Part shown: positions 32,865-41,234 of the stretch, piece after piece
Position numbering within the stretch: the stretch's first letter is position 1
Layout: every line of letters starts with the position of its first letter
From: Holophagaceae bacterium
Lineage (GTDB): Bacteria; Acidobacteriota; Holophagae; Holophagales; Holophagaceae
Direction: 5' to 3'
Assembly (NCBI GenBank): GCA_025361125.1
Contig: JANYBM010000019.1
Coordinates: 1-47,405 of the forward strand
DNA length: 47,405 nt
Program-made: the position numbers and the translations under genes
Notes under the pieces: generated by a model
Databases searched by the model: none
Told to the model about the DNA's origin: nothing
The model's input: the letters and a program-made list of their open reading frames with translations, nothing else

Positions 32865-35800
32865 TCACCAGATCAGCGCTTCCGGGTTCTTGAATGACGT
32901 CCGCAGCACCAGCCTGCCTTCTTGTGTAAGGCCCGGCAGGTCGTTCAACATGCGCGGTGACCAGGCCATATCGAAGTCCACTTTTTCACAGGTGACGCCC
33001 ACCCAACCATTCCTGCCGCTGCGTTTCACGGCATAAAGGCATTGGTCAGCGATTTCCACCGCATCCTCCCAGTGGAAGGTGCCGGGATGTCCCGGTAACA
33101 AAGGAAAGGCCGAAAAGCCCACGCTGCATGTGCGCTGCAACAATTTCCCGCCACCCAGATTGAAGCGATGGGCTTCCATGGTCTCGCGGATCTTGTGGGC
33201 GATATTCGAAGCTGACGCTCGATCCGTGCGGCGGGCCACCACCAGGAATTCTTCACCGCCCCAGCGGACGACGGTATCGGTCTCCCTGCAGGCTTTGAGT
33301 AAAACGCCCGCGGCTTCCTTAAGCACCTGATCCCCGGCCGCATGGCCGTGGGTATCGTTCACAAATTTGAAATGGTCCAAGTCCACCATCAAAAAAATAA
33401 GGTCCTCACCTTTGGGCAGGGCGCCCTCGCCTGTTTGGATAAAGTTTCGGTAGACGCGCAGCACGCGTGCTTCTTCATCGGGTAGGTGAAGGCTGAGGAA
33501 CCGGCGGTTCCGAAGGCCTGTGAGCGTGTCGAGCATGCTGGATTCTTCCAGCGCACGATTGGCTTGATGAAGGGCTTCATTGGCTTCCAACAAGTCCATG
33601 GTCCGTTGCCTGACCAGGGCTTCTAAGTCTCGGGTTCTGCGAAGAAGCAGCGCCGTGCGCCAGCGGATGACAAGCAGAATCAAGCCCGCCGTCAGCAACC
33701 CTACCAGCAGGAAGAACCAGGGTTTCTGCCACCAAGGGGAGAGGATTCGAAAAGCCTGGACCGCGGGTTCACCGAACTGTCCGCTGGCATCACCGAAGCG
33801 CACCTCGAAACGGTAGGAGCCCAGCGGCAACGCGGTGTAGCGCGCTTCCCTGGCAGTTGCATCGCGCCACTCATCCTCAAAACCCACAAGGCGGACCTGC
33901 GCTTTCAGATGCGCTTCATCCTGGAAGCTGGCTGAGGAATAGGCGAAGTTCACGCTGCGCCATTGATAGGGAATTCGCAGCTCCCGCCCCAGTGAAAGGT
34001 CCTGGCCGGAGCCTTCTTTCATAAAGGTGATCATGGCCTGGGGAGGCTTCGGCAGGCCGTGGTAGAAAGCGCCATGGAACTGTGCGATGCCAGCGCTCAG
34101 GCCCACCCAGACATCGCCACCCGGTTCGATGAACAGCGCATTGGCCGTGCAATCGTCGCCTGGCAGGCCTTGGCTGCGTCCATAGCGCTCGTAGAGGCCA
34201 CCCTCGATATCCGTCGGTTGCCAGCGCTTCACCCCTTGGGTGGTGCCGAACCAAAGCACGCCCTGGCGATCACAGTCCAGGGAGACGATGTCATCTTGAA
34301 AAAGTTCGGCAGGTGCCTGCACCTGCCCGGTGACTTGCCAGTTCTCGCCTTTTTTACTGAGCCGCGTAAGGCCATGGGCGGTCCAGTAGGCCACCCATAG
34401 ATTGCCTTTGTTGTCCCGGGCAAGGCCGCTCGGGTTGGAATCCTTCAGGCCTTCGGAGGGGCCAAAACGATGCCAGGAGCGGCCATCAAAAAGAGAAAGT
34501 CCGTGATTGCCCGCAGCCCAGATCAGACCTTCGTGATCCACCATGATGCGATTGATGGTTTCGTCTGGCGTGCCACCTGGAAGGCTCACGGGTTCGCAAG
34601 CGAAGGTACTTCCTGACTTTCCGCCGGTTTTTCGGAGTCTGTGCAGGCCGTCTCCTTGTGTCCCAATCCAGATGGTCCCGTCAGCACCCGCTGAGAGTGT
34701 GCTTACAGTGTTCCGTTTCACGGATGGAATGGGGAGTTCCTTGAACCGGCTTTGACCCGGTTGCCGGTAGAAAAGAGTGTTGGGTTTGCTCCCGGCCGGG
34801 AGCCCGCCAACCCATAGCCCTCCTTCCGGGTCTTCCGTAATGGAATAGAGGCCGCGCTCGTGGGTCTCGGACACCAGCACCCAGCCACCGTTTTTCAAGT
34901 GGGCCATGCCGCGCGGAGTGACCGCCCAAAGATCCCCATCCCTGCTTCTATGGATGCTCCAGACCGCATCCACGGGAAGGCCCTGTTTGCGGGTGAACGA
35001 GGTCCAGAGAAAGCGGCCCTGCAGGCGGTGAAGGCCCTCGGCGGCCACCCACAAGGAGCCTTCGCGATCGGTCAAGGTGACGTTCGCCCAGGGCGAAGGA
35101 AGACCATGGCTTTCATCCAGAATCCAGGCTCGGTCCTTCTCGAAACACGCCAGCCCGCTATCCGTGGCGGCCCACACCCTGCCTTCATGATCCAGGCTCA
35201 GCCCGTCGCCTGATTGGGCAGGCTTGCCCGGCAGCTGCTTCGAGAGATCCTCGGGCTTGGCGCCCCAGGCAGCCAACCTGAGCAAGCTGGAACCACCCCT
35301 GATCCAGATGCGCCCGGCCCTATCCACCCGCCCGGAACCGAAAGCCTCCTTCCGGAATTCTGGTGGAAGTTCCACGAGCGACCAGGTGGTTCCCTGGCGG
35401 CGCGCGAGGCGGCTTTCCCGTTCGCCTGGCTTCCCTCGGCGATGCGCCGCAAACAGGTCCCCACTGTTCGGATCCACCCAGAGGGCCGTCGCGCCACCGG
35501 AGGGATAGTCCTTCACGGGTTTAAAGGTCAGGCCGCCATCCTTGCTCAGAGCCAAACCCGCCAAGGAGCCCATCCACACCTGGCCTTTCGCATCGCGGGT
35601 CAGGCAGGCGAATCCCCCTTGAGGGAGGGACACGCCGTCCTTCTCGGCCCAGGACTGAAAGCGGTGGCCGTCGAACCGCATTGGACCGCTTTGCGTCAGA
35701 ACGAAAAGCCCACCTGGCAATGGTTGGATATCGACGACGAGGAGATCAGAAAGCCCTTCCGCCAGACCGAAACTCTTGAACCGCTGGCCGTCATACCGGA

Positions 35801-36032
35801 AGAGGCCGCCTTCGGTACCCACCCAGATGTAGCCCTCGTCATCCTGGGTCATGCAGGTGGTGGCGAGATTGGTCAGACCTTCATCAGGACCGTAGATTTT
35901 GAATCGGTAAATGCCTTGGGCCGCCAGAGGGATCGCCGGAAGCGCCAGGCACAAAAAATAAAGCGCGAGGCAAAGCCACCGCCTCAGTTGGTGAAACCAT
36001 GGAATGCCACGGTACCTGGGGTCAGCGTCCAA
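32865..36032 (-). CDS. Propeller-sensor diguanylate cyclase (Reg_prop, Y_Y_Y, GGDEF)
   Basis: The protein has 1055 residues from a TTG at 36032 with AGAGG upstream. A signal/anchor (WLCLALYFLCLALPAIPLAAQ) leads to a large periplasmic sensor of repeated 'eGL...vwaiadD..G.lWigt..Gl.rl' units (about 45-700), as in hybrid two-component propeller sensors, then a Y_Y_Y-type Ig domain (about 715-785), one membrane helix (FFLLVGLLTAGLILLVI), a coiled coil and a GGDEF domain. GGEEF is at 925-929 and an upstream RETD fits the product-inhibition site. It should make cyclic-di-GMP in response to a periplasmic ligand. It follows the SDR gene by 9 bp. Confidence 0.9.
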   Translation of the reverse strand: MDADPRYRGIPWFHQLRRWLCLALYFLCLALPAIPLAAQGIYRFKIYGPDEGLTNLATTCMTQDDEGYIWVGTEGGLFRYDGQRFKSFGLAEGLSDLLVVDIQPLPGGLFVLTQSGPMRFDGHRFQSWAEKDGVSLPQGGFACLTRDAKGQVWMGSLAGLALSKDGGLTFKPVKDYPSGGATALWVDPNSGDLFAAHRRGKPGERESRLARRQGTTWSLVELPPEFRKEAFGSGRVDRAGRIWIRGGSSLLRLAAWGAKPEDLSKQLPGKPAQSGDGLSLDHEGRVWAATDSGLACFEKDRAWILDESHGLPSPWANVTLTDREGSLWVAAEGLHRLQGRFLWTSFTRKQGLPVDAVWSIHRSRDGDLWAVTPRGMAHLKNGGWVLVSETHERGLYSITEDPEGGLWVGGLPAGSKPNTLFYRQPGQSRFKELPIPSVKRNTVSTLSAGADGTIWIGTQGDGLHRLRKTGGKSGSTFACEPVSLPGGTPDETINRIMVDHEGLIWAAGNHGLSLFDGRSWHRFGPSEGLKDSNPSGLARDNKGNLWVAYWTAHGLTRLSKKGENWQVTGQVQAPAELFQDDIVSLDCDRQGVLWFGTTQGVKRWQPTDIEGGLYERYGRSQGLPGDDCTANALFIEPGGDVWVGLSAGIAQFHGAFYHGLPKPPQAMITFMKEGSGQDLSLGRELRIPYQWRSVNFAYSSASFQDEAHLKAQVRLVGFEDEWRDATAREARYTALPLGSYRFEVRFGDASGQFGEPAVQAFRILSPWWQKPWFFLLVGLLTAGLILLVIRWRTALLLRRTRDLEALVRQRTMDLLEANEALHQANRALEESSMLDTLTGLRNRRFLSLHLPDEEARVLRVYRNFIQTGEGALPKGEDLIFLMVDLDHFKFVNDTHGHAAGDQVLKEAAGVLLKACRETDTVVRWGGEEFLVVARRTDRASASNIAHKIRETMEAHRFNLGGGKLLQRTCSVGFSAFPLLPGHPGTFHWEDAVEIADQCLYAVKRSGRNGWVGVTCEKVDFDMAWSPRMLNDLPGLTQEGRLVLRTSFKNPEALIW

Positions 36033-36041
36033 ACGGAGCCT

Positions 36042-36809
36042 CTACATCTTTCTATGTACCTTGTATACGCTGGCTTGGTCCCGGGGTGTGATGATTATTT
36101 CATCAATGTTCACGTGCTCTGGCAAGGTCAGTGCCCAACGGATGCATTCGGCGATATCTATAGCCACCAAGGGTGTCATCCCCTGGTATACCGCCTTGGC
36201 TTTGGCTTCGTCTTCCAACCTGACCTTCGAGAAGTTGGTTTCCGTCAGGCCTGGATCCACCGAAGTCAGCCGGATGGGTTCCCCGCAAAGTTCAATGCGC
36301 AGGGCCTGGACCAACACCCGCAGTGCGTGTTTCGACGCGCAATACACGCCACCATTTTCGTAGACGTTGTGCCCGGCGACGGAGCCGATGGTGAAGAGAT
36401 GGCCCCACCCCGCTGCGCGCAGGTACGGCATGGCGGCCTGAAAGGTGCGGATCACACCTTCGACATTCGTGTGCAACATCAGTTGCCAGGTTTCCTCAGA
36501 GATGGCTTCCACCCGATCCAGACGCTTGGCCAGCCCCGCGTTGGCCACTACCACATGAAGGCCGCCCAGGGCCGCCGCGGAATCATCCACGAAAGACTTG
36601 GTCGAAGCCGAATCCCTCACATCCACAAAGCCGGCGAAAGTCTCAACGCCATACTGAGCTTTCAATTCACTGGCGAGGTTCTGCACCAGGTTGGCGCGCC
36701 GCGCACCCAGGGCCAGGTGGCAGCCATTGGCCGCCAAGATGCGCGCGGTGGCTTCACCAATGCCGCTACTGGCACCGGTGATGAGGGCGATCGGGTGTTC
36801 TGGGCGCAT
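36042..36809 (-). CDS. Short-chain dehydrogenase/reductase
   Basis: The protein has 255 residues from ATG 36809, chosen because GGAG lies 8-9 nt upstream. Motifs of classical SDRs are complete: TGASSGIG cofactor loop near the start, NAG after strand 4, catalytic Ser in IGSVAGH and YCASK with Tyr and Lys. The pattern is close to the YdfG-type NADP-dependent 3-hydroxy acid or serine dehydrogenases (PGLTETNFS, VAIDIAECIRWALT). Substrate unknown. It is probably cotranscribed with the downstream GGDEF gene. Confidence 0.92.
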   Translation of the reverse strand: MRPEHPIALITGASSGIGEATARILAANGCHLALGARRANLVQNLASELKAQYGVETFAGFVDVRDSASTKSFVDDSAAALGGLHVVVANAGLAKRLDRVEAISEETWQLMLHTNVEGVIRTFQAAMPYLRAAGWGHLFTIGSVAGHNVYENGGVYCASKHALRVLVQALRIELCGEPIRLTSVDPGLTETNFSKVRLEDEAKAKAVYQGMTPLVAIDIAECIRWALTLPEHVNIDEIIITPRDQASVYKVHRKM

Positions 36810-37119
36810 GCCTACTCCGGGGATTTTTAGGGGCCGTACCAAAATGACCTGTTCAGTCCGTAGATTTTGCGGTGGGCCTCAGGTCAGATCGTCATTGAAT
36901 TGGCCAGTTTATTTGGGTCCAACGACCTAGGATAGCCGCCCGCCTTCTTCAATGCAGGTTTCACCTCGTCTCCTCGCTGCAGGCGAGGACCCTTGGCGTG
37001 GAATTCGGACACCCAACCGGATCCAAAATCACGACCGATCCGGTCCGCGAATTGTTACCGCTTCGCAAAGAACACGATGCAACCTTGAATCAGAGGCCAT
37101 AGACCAACCTGGAGTATTC
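36810..37119. other. Divergent intergenic region
   Basis: Apart from the ribosome site of the SDR gene on the minus strand, this stretch has widely spaced inverted motifs: AATGAC (36843) with GTCATT (36891), and TGACCTG (36845) with CAGGTCA (36880). They could be operator half-sites but are imperfectly arranged. No clear -35/-10 pair, terminator or small gene was seen. The right part leads into the decayed gene at 37120. Confidence 0.4.
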
Positions 37120-38078
37120 CTGAGACACGCCACCCTCGTCCCTACCCTTTTTGCCGCTAGTCTGGCCCTAAGCCCCAGCGCTGTACATGCATGCGGCGCC
37201 TGCGGCTGCACCCTGCACACAGACTGGGCTAGTCAGGGTTCACCGTGGGGACCGGCTTCCACCTCGACCTTCGCTACGATTAGTTCAATCAGGACCAGCT
37301 CCGCACTGGCACAGGCACCGTGGAGCGTAGCTCCATCAGTCTCCCTACGGACCGGGAAATCCAGCGGCAGACCATCAATCGCAACTCCACGCTGGGCCTG
37401 GACTGGGGCCCCAACGCGACCTGGGGCATCAACATCCAGATTCCAGCTTTCGACCGCACCCACGAAACCATCGCCCTAGGCGATACCCAGCTTTCCTCTC
37501 AACGCAGCTCAGGTTTGAGCGATGTCCGGGTGATGGGCCGCTACCAAGGATTCACCAAAGACCATTCCTTCGGTGTGCAATTGGGTGTGAAACTCCCCTC
37601 GGGCCGCACGGGCGACCTCTTCATCCACGGCCCCCAGGCTGGTGAGCCCGTGGACCGGGGCCTCCAGCTGGGCACCGGCACCACCGACCTGCTTCTGGGC
37701 ATCTACAAGTTCGGCACTATCACGCCGCGCTGGGGCTACTTTGCCCAGCTCCTGTTCCAGATCCCCACCAACAGCCGCGACGACTTTCGCCCAGGCAACG
37801 GGTTGAATCTCAATACAGGCTTGCGCTACTCGGGTTCCCCCAGTTTCGTACCCCAGCTCCAGGTTAATGTCCGCATTGAGAAACCGGAGAGTGGCTTGAA
37901 CGCCGACCTAACGAACAGCGGAGCCACACTGGCCTACCTAAGCCCCGGCTTCATCCTCAGAATAACCTACCAACTGCACTTGAGCGTTTTCATCCAGGTG
38001 CCCATCTATCAGCGCGTCACCGGCTATCAGATCGAGCCCAGGTTCCTCGCCTCGCTGGGCTTGCACTACGCCTTCTGA
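37120..38078 (+). pseudogene. Decayed outer-membrane beta-barrel gene (transporter-like)
   Basis: A signal peptide (LRHATLVPTLFAASLALS...AVHA) and the mature start CGACGCTLHTDWASQG are in one frame, with GGAG 5 nt before a CTG (37120) where an ATG is expected. The next barrel segment GTGFHLDLRYD-stop-FNQDQLRTGTGTVERSS is in another frame, which means one base was lost near 37236-37238 and a TAG stands at 37281. From 37284 to 38078 the frame is intact (SSGLSDVRVMGRYQGF, LPSGRTGD, LLFQIPTNSRDDF, terminal LGLHYAF), so a C-terminal barrel fragment of 252 residues from a GTG at 37320 could still be made. The family resembles outer-membrane transporters of unknown substrate in related bacteria. Sequencing error could explain one lesion, less easily all three. 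Confidence 0.65.
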
Positions 38079-38114
38079 ACGGGTCATTGCCCCAGTGCTT
38101 TATTGCCCTATTCC

Positions 38115-39335
38115 TCAGCCCGGACGATAGGAAGCCACCGCCCGCGCCAGCAGGTCCATGGCGCGTTTCAGTTTGGGAACTTCCAGCACATAGGCGATAC
38201 GGATCTGGTTGAGGCCCTTGGGTTGGTCGAGGGCTTCATCCTGAACGTAGAAGCCCGGCCCCGGCGCCACCATCAGGGTTTCACCTGCGTGCGAAAAATC
38301 AGTGAGTAGCCAACGGGCAAAGGCCTCGCAATCCGGGATGGGCAGTTCCGCCATGATGTAAAAGGCACCGCTTGGTTTCTCGCAAACCAGGCCCGGAATA
38401 AGCTGGAGGCCTGCAAAGGTGATATCACGGCGGCGCAGGTATTCATCTCGCATGGGGCTGAAAATCCCGGGTCCCAGTTTGGTCATGGCCATCGCCGCCG
38501 CTTGTTCCACCACCGGCGGGCAGAGCCGACCCTGAGCCATGCGCACGGCGGCGGCGCGGACTTCTTTGTTGCGGGTGGCGAGACAACCGATGCGGGCGCC
38601 GCAGGCACTGTAGCGTTTTGAAATGCTATCCACCAGGATCGCGTGGTCTTCCAAGCCCTCGATATGCATGATGCTGGTGTGGATGCCCTCATACACGAAT
38701 TCCCGATAGACCTCATCGGAAATGATGAAGAGACCGAGATCCTTGGCCATTCGCGCGAGACGCCGGAGTTCAGACTCACTCAGCACGGTGCCTGTGGGAT
38801 TGTTGGGGGAACAAATCAGGATGGCCTTGGTGCGGGGCGTGATGGCCGCAAGAATGGTCGGGTCGTCGGGAAGGTGAAAGCCAGTGGCGGCCTCGGTCCT
38901 GAGTGGGCGCAGGGTGACGCCGGACATCATGGCGAAGGTATTGTAGTTCGTGTAGAAGGGCTCAAAACAAAGCACCTCATCACCGGGTTCCGCCACGATC
39001 TGCAGCGCGAACAGCAGGGCCTCGCTGCCACCGATGGTCACCACAAGATCGTTTTCGTCGAGTTCAATGCCCGCCGCTCGATAGTATTCGGAAAGGGCCT
39101 GACGATAAGCGGGTTCGCCCTCGGAGCGACCATAGGCGATGACGCTGCGATCGTAGGTGTGAAGGGCGTCCAAAAAAGGCCGTGGGGTGGGCACGTCCGG
39201 TTGGCCAATGTTCAGCGAGTGGACATGGATCCCGCGTGCACCAGCGGCGTCCGCAAGGGGCGCCAGCTTTCGGATGGGAGAGTCGGGAAAACGGTTGCCG
39301 CGGGCCGATACACGCATCATCAGGCTTGGTTCCAT
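38115..39335 (-). CDS. Class I/II PLP-dependent aminotransferase
   Basis: The protein has 406 residues; ATG 39335 is preceded by AAAGGAGATC. Fold type I features are clear: NIGQPDVPTP, YGRSEGEPAYRQAL, the PLP-contacting CSPNNPTGTV and ISDEVYREFVY, Lys240 in SISKRYSACGARIG as Schiff-base residue, and an Arg in NQIRIAYV near the end. It most resembles aspartate/aromatic-type aminotransferases; the amino donor is not certain. No operon partner is apparent. Confidence 0.92.
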   Translation of the reverse strand: MEPSLMMRVSARGNRFPDSPIRKLAPLADAAGARGIHVHSLNIGQPDVPTPRPFLDALHTYDRSVIAYGRSEGEPAYRQALSEYYRAAGIELDENDLVVTIGGSEALLFALQIVAEPGDEVLCFEPFYTNYNTFAMMSGVTLRPLRTEAATGFHLPDDPTILAAITPRTKAILICSPNNPTGTVLSESELRRLARMAKDLGLFIISDEVYREFVYEGIHTSIMHIEGLEDHAILVDSISKRYSACGARIGCLATRNKEVRAAAVRMAQGRLCPPVVEQAAAMAMTKLGPGIFSPMRDEYLRRRDITFAGLQLIPGLVCEKPSGAFYIMAELPIPDCEAFARWLLTDFSHAGETLMVAPGPGFYVQDEALDQPKGLNQIRIAYVLEVPKLKRAMDLLARAVASYRPG

Positions 39336-39383
39336 GGGGTTGATCTCCTTTGGGCAACCAACGATCACGCGGCTACCTGATGG

Positions 39384-39406
39384 CTACGAGTCACCTACGA
39401 GTCACC
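39384..39406 (+). repeat. Tandem 11-bp repeat CTACGAGTCAC
   Basis: Two exact adjacent copies lie just upstream of the aminotransferase gene, in its likely promoter region. No known function. Confidence 0.7.
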
Positions 39407-39615
39407 ATTGTACCGGAGGCACTGAGCGCTCCAAAGCCTCGAGGATGCTGGGGCTCTGGCACGCACAAGCCTCACGTCCCTGGTCGCAAGTTCCAGGTCC
39501 TGAGGGCCACCTACCCTGGGTAAAGGCCATCCCACCGCTGTAAGTCCCGGAGCCCTGGGATAAACTGGGCCATATGTCTCCGAACTCCCGGAGTCCGTCT
39601 TTTGCCGAGGTGGCC

Positions 39616-40761
39616 GTGCTAGATTTCTCCCTTAGCCCTGAACTGTTGGCCCTTCAAGCCAAGGCTCACGAATTCGCGCTCAACGTGATCCGGCCCGTGT
39701 CGCGCTATTACGACGACACGGCCGAGTGGGCCACACCGGTCTACAACAAGGCTTGGGATGAGGGCTACCTGCAGGCCTTGGTGCCAAAGGAATACGGTGG
39801 CCCCGGCAAGAGCCAGGTTGAAGAAGCCATCGTTTGCGAGGAAATGGCCTGGGGTTGCGCGGGACTCTACACGTCCATCATGGCCAATGGTCTGGCCATC
39901 ACGCCTATTCTCATCGCGGGCAGTGACGAGCAGAAGAAAAAATGGCTGACGAAGCTGGTAGAAGCACCTCTTTTCGCGGCCTTCTCGCTCTCCGAGCCCG
40001 AAGCTGGATCCGACGCTGGCGGAATGACCTGCCGGGCGGAATTGAAGGGCGACAAGTACATCATCAATGGCACCAAGTGCTACTGCACCAACGGTGGGCA
40101 CGCCGACTTCTACACGCTGTTTGCCTCTACCAACCCCGACAAGGGTGCCCGGGGAACCAGCTGCATCGTCGTACCCAAGGACACCCCTGGCCTGCGCGTA
40201 GGCAAAGCCATGGACAAAATGGGTCAGCGCGCCTCAAACCAGGTGCACGTCCATTACGAGAACGCTGAGGTACCCGCTGAAAACATCCTGGGCAAAGAGG
40301 GCATGGGCTTTATCATCGCCATGAAGACCCTTGACCAGACCCGCGCAGCGGTGGCGGCGGGGGGTGTCGGCGTGGCACGCGCGGCCTTTGAAATGGCACT
40401 TGAATATGCCAAGACCCGGAACCAATTTGGCAAGCCCATCATCGCCAACCAGGCCATCAGTTTCATGCTCGCAGACATGTCCAAAAAAATCGAAGCCAGC
40501 CGCTTGCTCACTTGGCAGGCCGCGTGGATGACTGACAACAAGATCAAAAACTCTCGCCAGAGCGCCATCGCCAAGACCTTCGCTACCGACACGGCCATGG
40601 AAGTCGCCACCGATGCCGTTCAGATCCTCGGCGGCAATGGTTACTCCAAGGACTACCTTGTGGAAAAATTCATGCGTGACGCCAAGCTGCTGCAGATTTA
40701 TGAGGGAACCAACCAAATCCAGCGGCTTGTCATAGCGAAAGAGATCCAGCAGGGCAACTGA
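39616..40761 (+). CDS. Acyl-CoA dehydrogenase (short/medium-chain type)
   Basis: The call is 381 residues from GTG 39616 with GAGG upstream; ATG 39574 in the same frame would add 14 residues that do not look like the family. LSEPEAGSDAGGMTCRAE (FAD loop), YIINGTKCYCTNGGHADFYT, the signature TRNQFGKPI and IYEGTNQIQRLVIAKEI are present; Glu363 is the catalytic base. The length matches short-chain or butyryl-CoA-type enzymes. It oxidises short or branched acyl-CoAs with electrons to an electron-transfer flavoprotein. It differs from the long enzyme at 26604. Confidence 0.92.
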   Translation: MLDFSLSPELLALQAKAHEFALNVIRPVSRYYDDTAEWATPVYNKAWDEGYLQALVPKEYGGPGKSQVEEAIVCEEMAWGCAGLYTSIMANGLAITPILIAGSDEQKKKWLTKLVEAPLFAAFSLSEPEAGSDAGGMTCRAELKGDKYIINGTKCYCTNGGHADFYTLFASTNPDKGARGTSCIVVPKDTPGLRVGKAMDKMGQRASNQVHVHYENAEVPAENILGKEGMGFIIAMKTLDQTRAAVAAGGVGVARAAFEMALEYAKTRNQFGKPIIANQAISFMLADMSKKIEASRLLTWQAAWMTDNKIKNSRQSAIAKTFATDTAMEVATDAVQILGGNGYSKDYLVEKFMRDAKLLQIYEGTNQIQRLVIAKEIQQGN

Positions 40762-40966
40762 ACAACAGGGTTTTTATTCTAAGGATTCCCTCTACCTGAT
40801 ACGCTTCCTGCATCAACCCAACTTTTCGGCACTGGCCCCAAAGCTGGAGGGGCTCCATCTGGAGCTTTGAAAGAACGGTGATCTGTTCCTCGGATGCCAA
40901 TGCCTGGTTGGTATTCCGGCGATCCACCCCAGGCGCCGGGGGAAGTCCCCTAAAGGAAAGTGTTTT
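40762..40966 (+). promoter_or_regulatory. Leader region of the cold-shock gene
   Basis: A 205-bp gap precedes the cold-shock gene. It includes a small hairpin (GCTCC at 40852, GGAGC at 40861) and CCCCTAAAGGAAAG next to the start. Long 5' leaders that fold with temperature are known for cspA-type genes in enterobacteria; whether this one does the same is not shown. It could also hold only the end of the upstream transcript and a promoter. Confidence 0.35.
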
Positions 40967-41170
40967 ATGGCTGAAGGCACAGTGAAATGGTTCAATGCCG
41001 AAAAGGGTTTCGGCTTCATCACTCCCGACGGAGGCGGCACCGACCTCTTTGTCCATCACACCGCCATCCAGACCCAAGGTTTCCGCACCTTGGATGAGGC
41101 GCAGCGGGTGAGTTTCGATGTGGTGGATGGTCCGAAAGGACCTCAGGCAGCGAACGTCAAGAAAGTCTGA
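40967..41170 (+). CDS. Cold-shock protein (CspA family)
   Basis: The protein has 67 residues, the standard size of the single-domain family. RNP1 (KGFGFI) and RNP2 (LFVHH) are intact in [20 protein letters not shown] and [10 protein letters not shown]. It binds single-stranded nucleic acid and acts as an RNA chaperone. A strong terminator follows at 41190. Confidence 0.97.
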   Translation: MAEGTVKWFNAEKGFGFITPDGGGTDLFVHHTAIQTQGFRTLDEAQRVSFDVVDGPKGPQAANVKKV

Positions 41171-41189
41171 ACCAGACCCTCCGAGCGTA

Positions 41190-41214
41190 AGCCCCGGTCG
41201 CGCCGGGGCTTTTT
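41190..41214 (+). terminator. Rho-independent terminator of the cold-shock gene
   Basis: An 8-bp stem (AGCCCCGG with CCGGGGCT) encloses TCGCG and is followed by TTTT. Confidence 0.92.
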
Positions 41215-41234
41215 CATGGCCGCATACTGATTGC

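Noticed and set aside
35214-36830. Plus-strand open frame of 538 residues across the GGDEF and SDR genes
   Set aside because: It spans the ends of two well-supported minus-strand genes and has no recognisable motif.
37281-37283. TAG read as a recoded amino acid
   Set aside because: A separate frameshift and a lost start codon nearby make simple decay more likely; no other in-frame TAG was seen in genes of the window.
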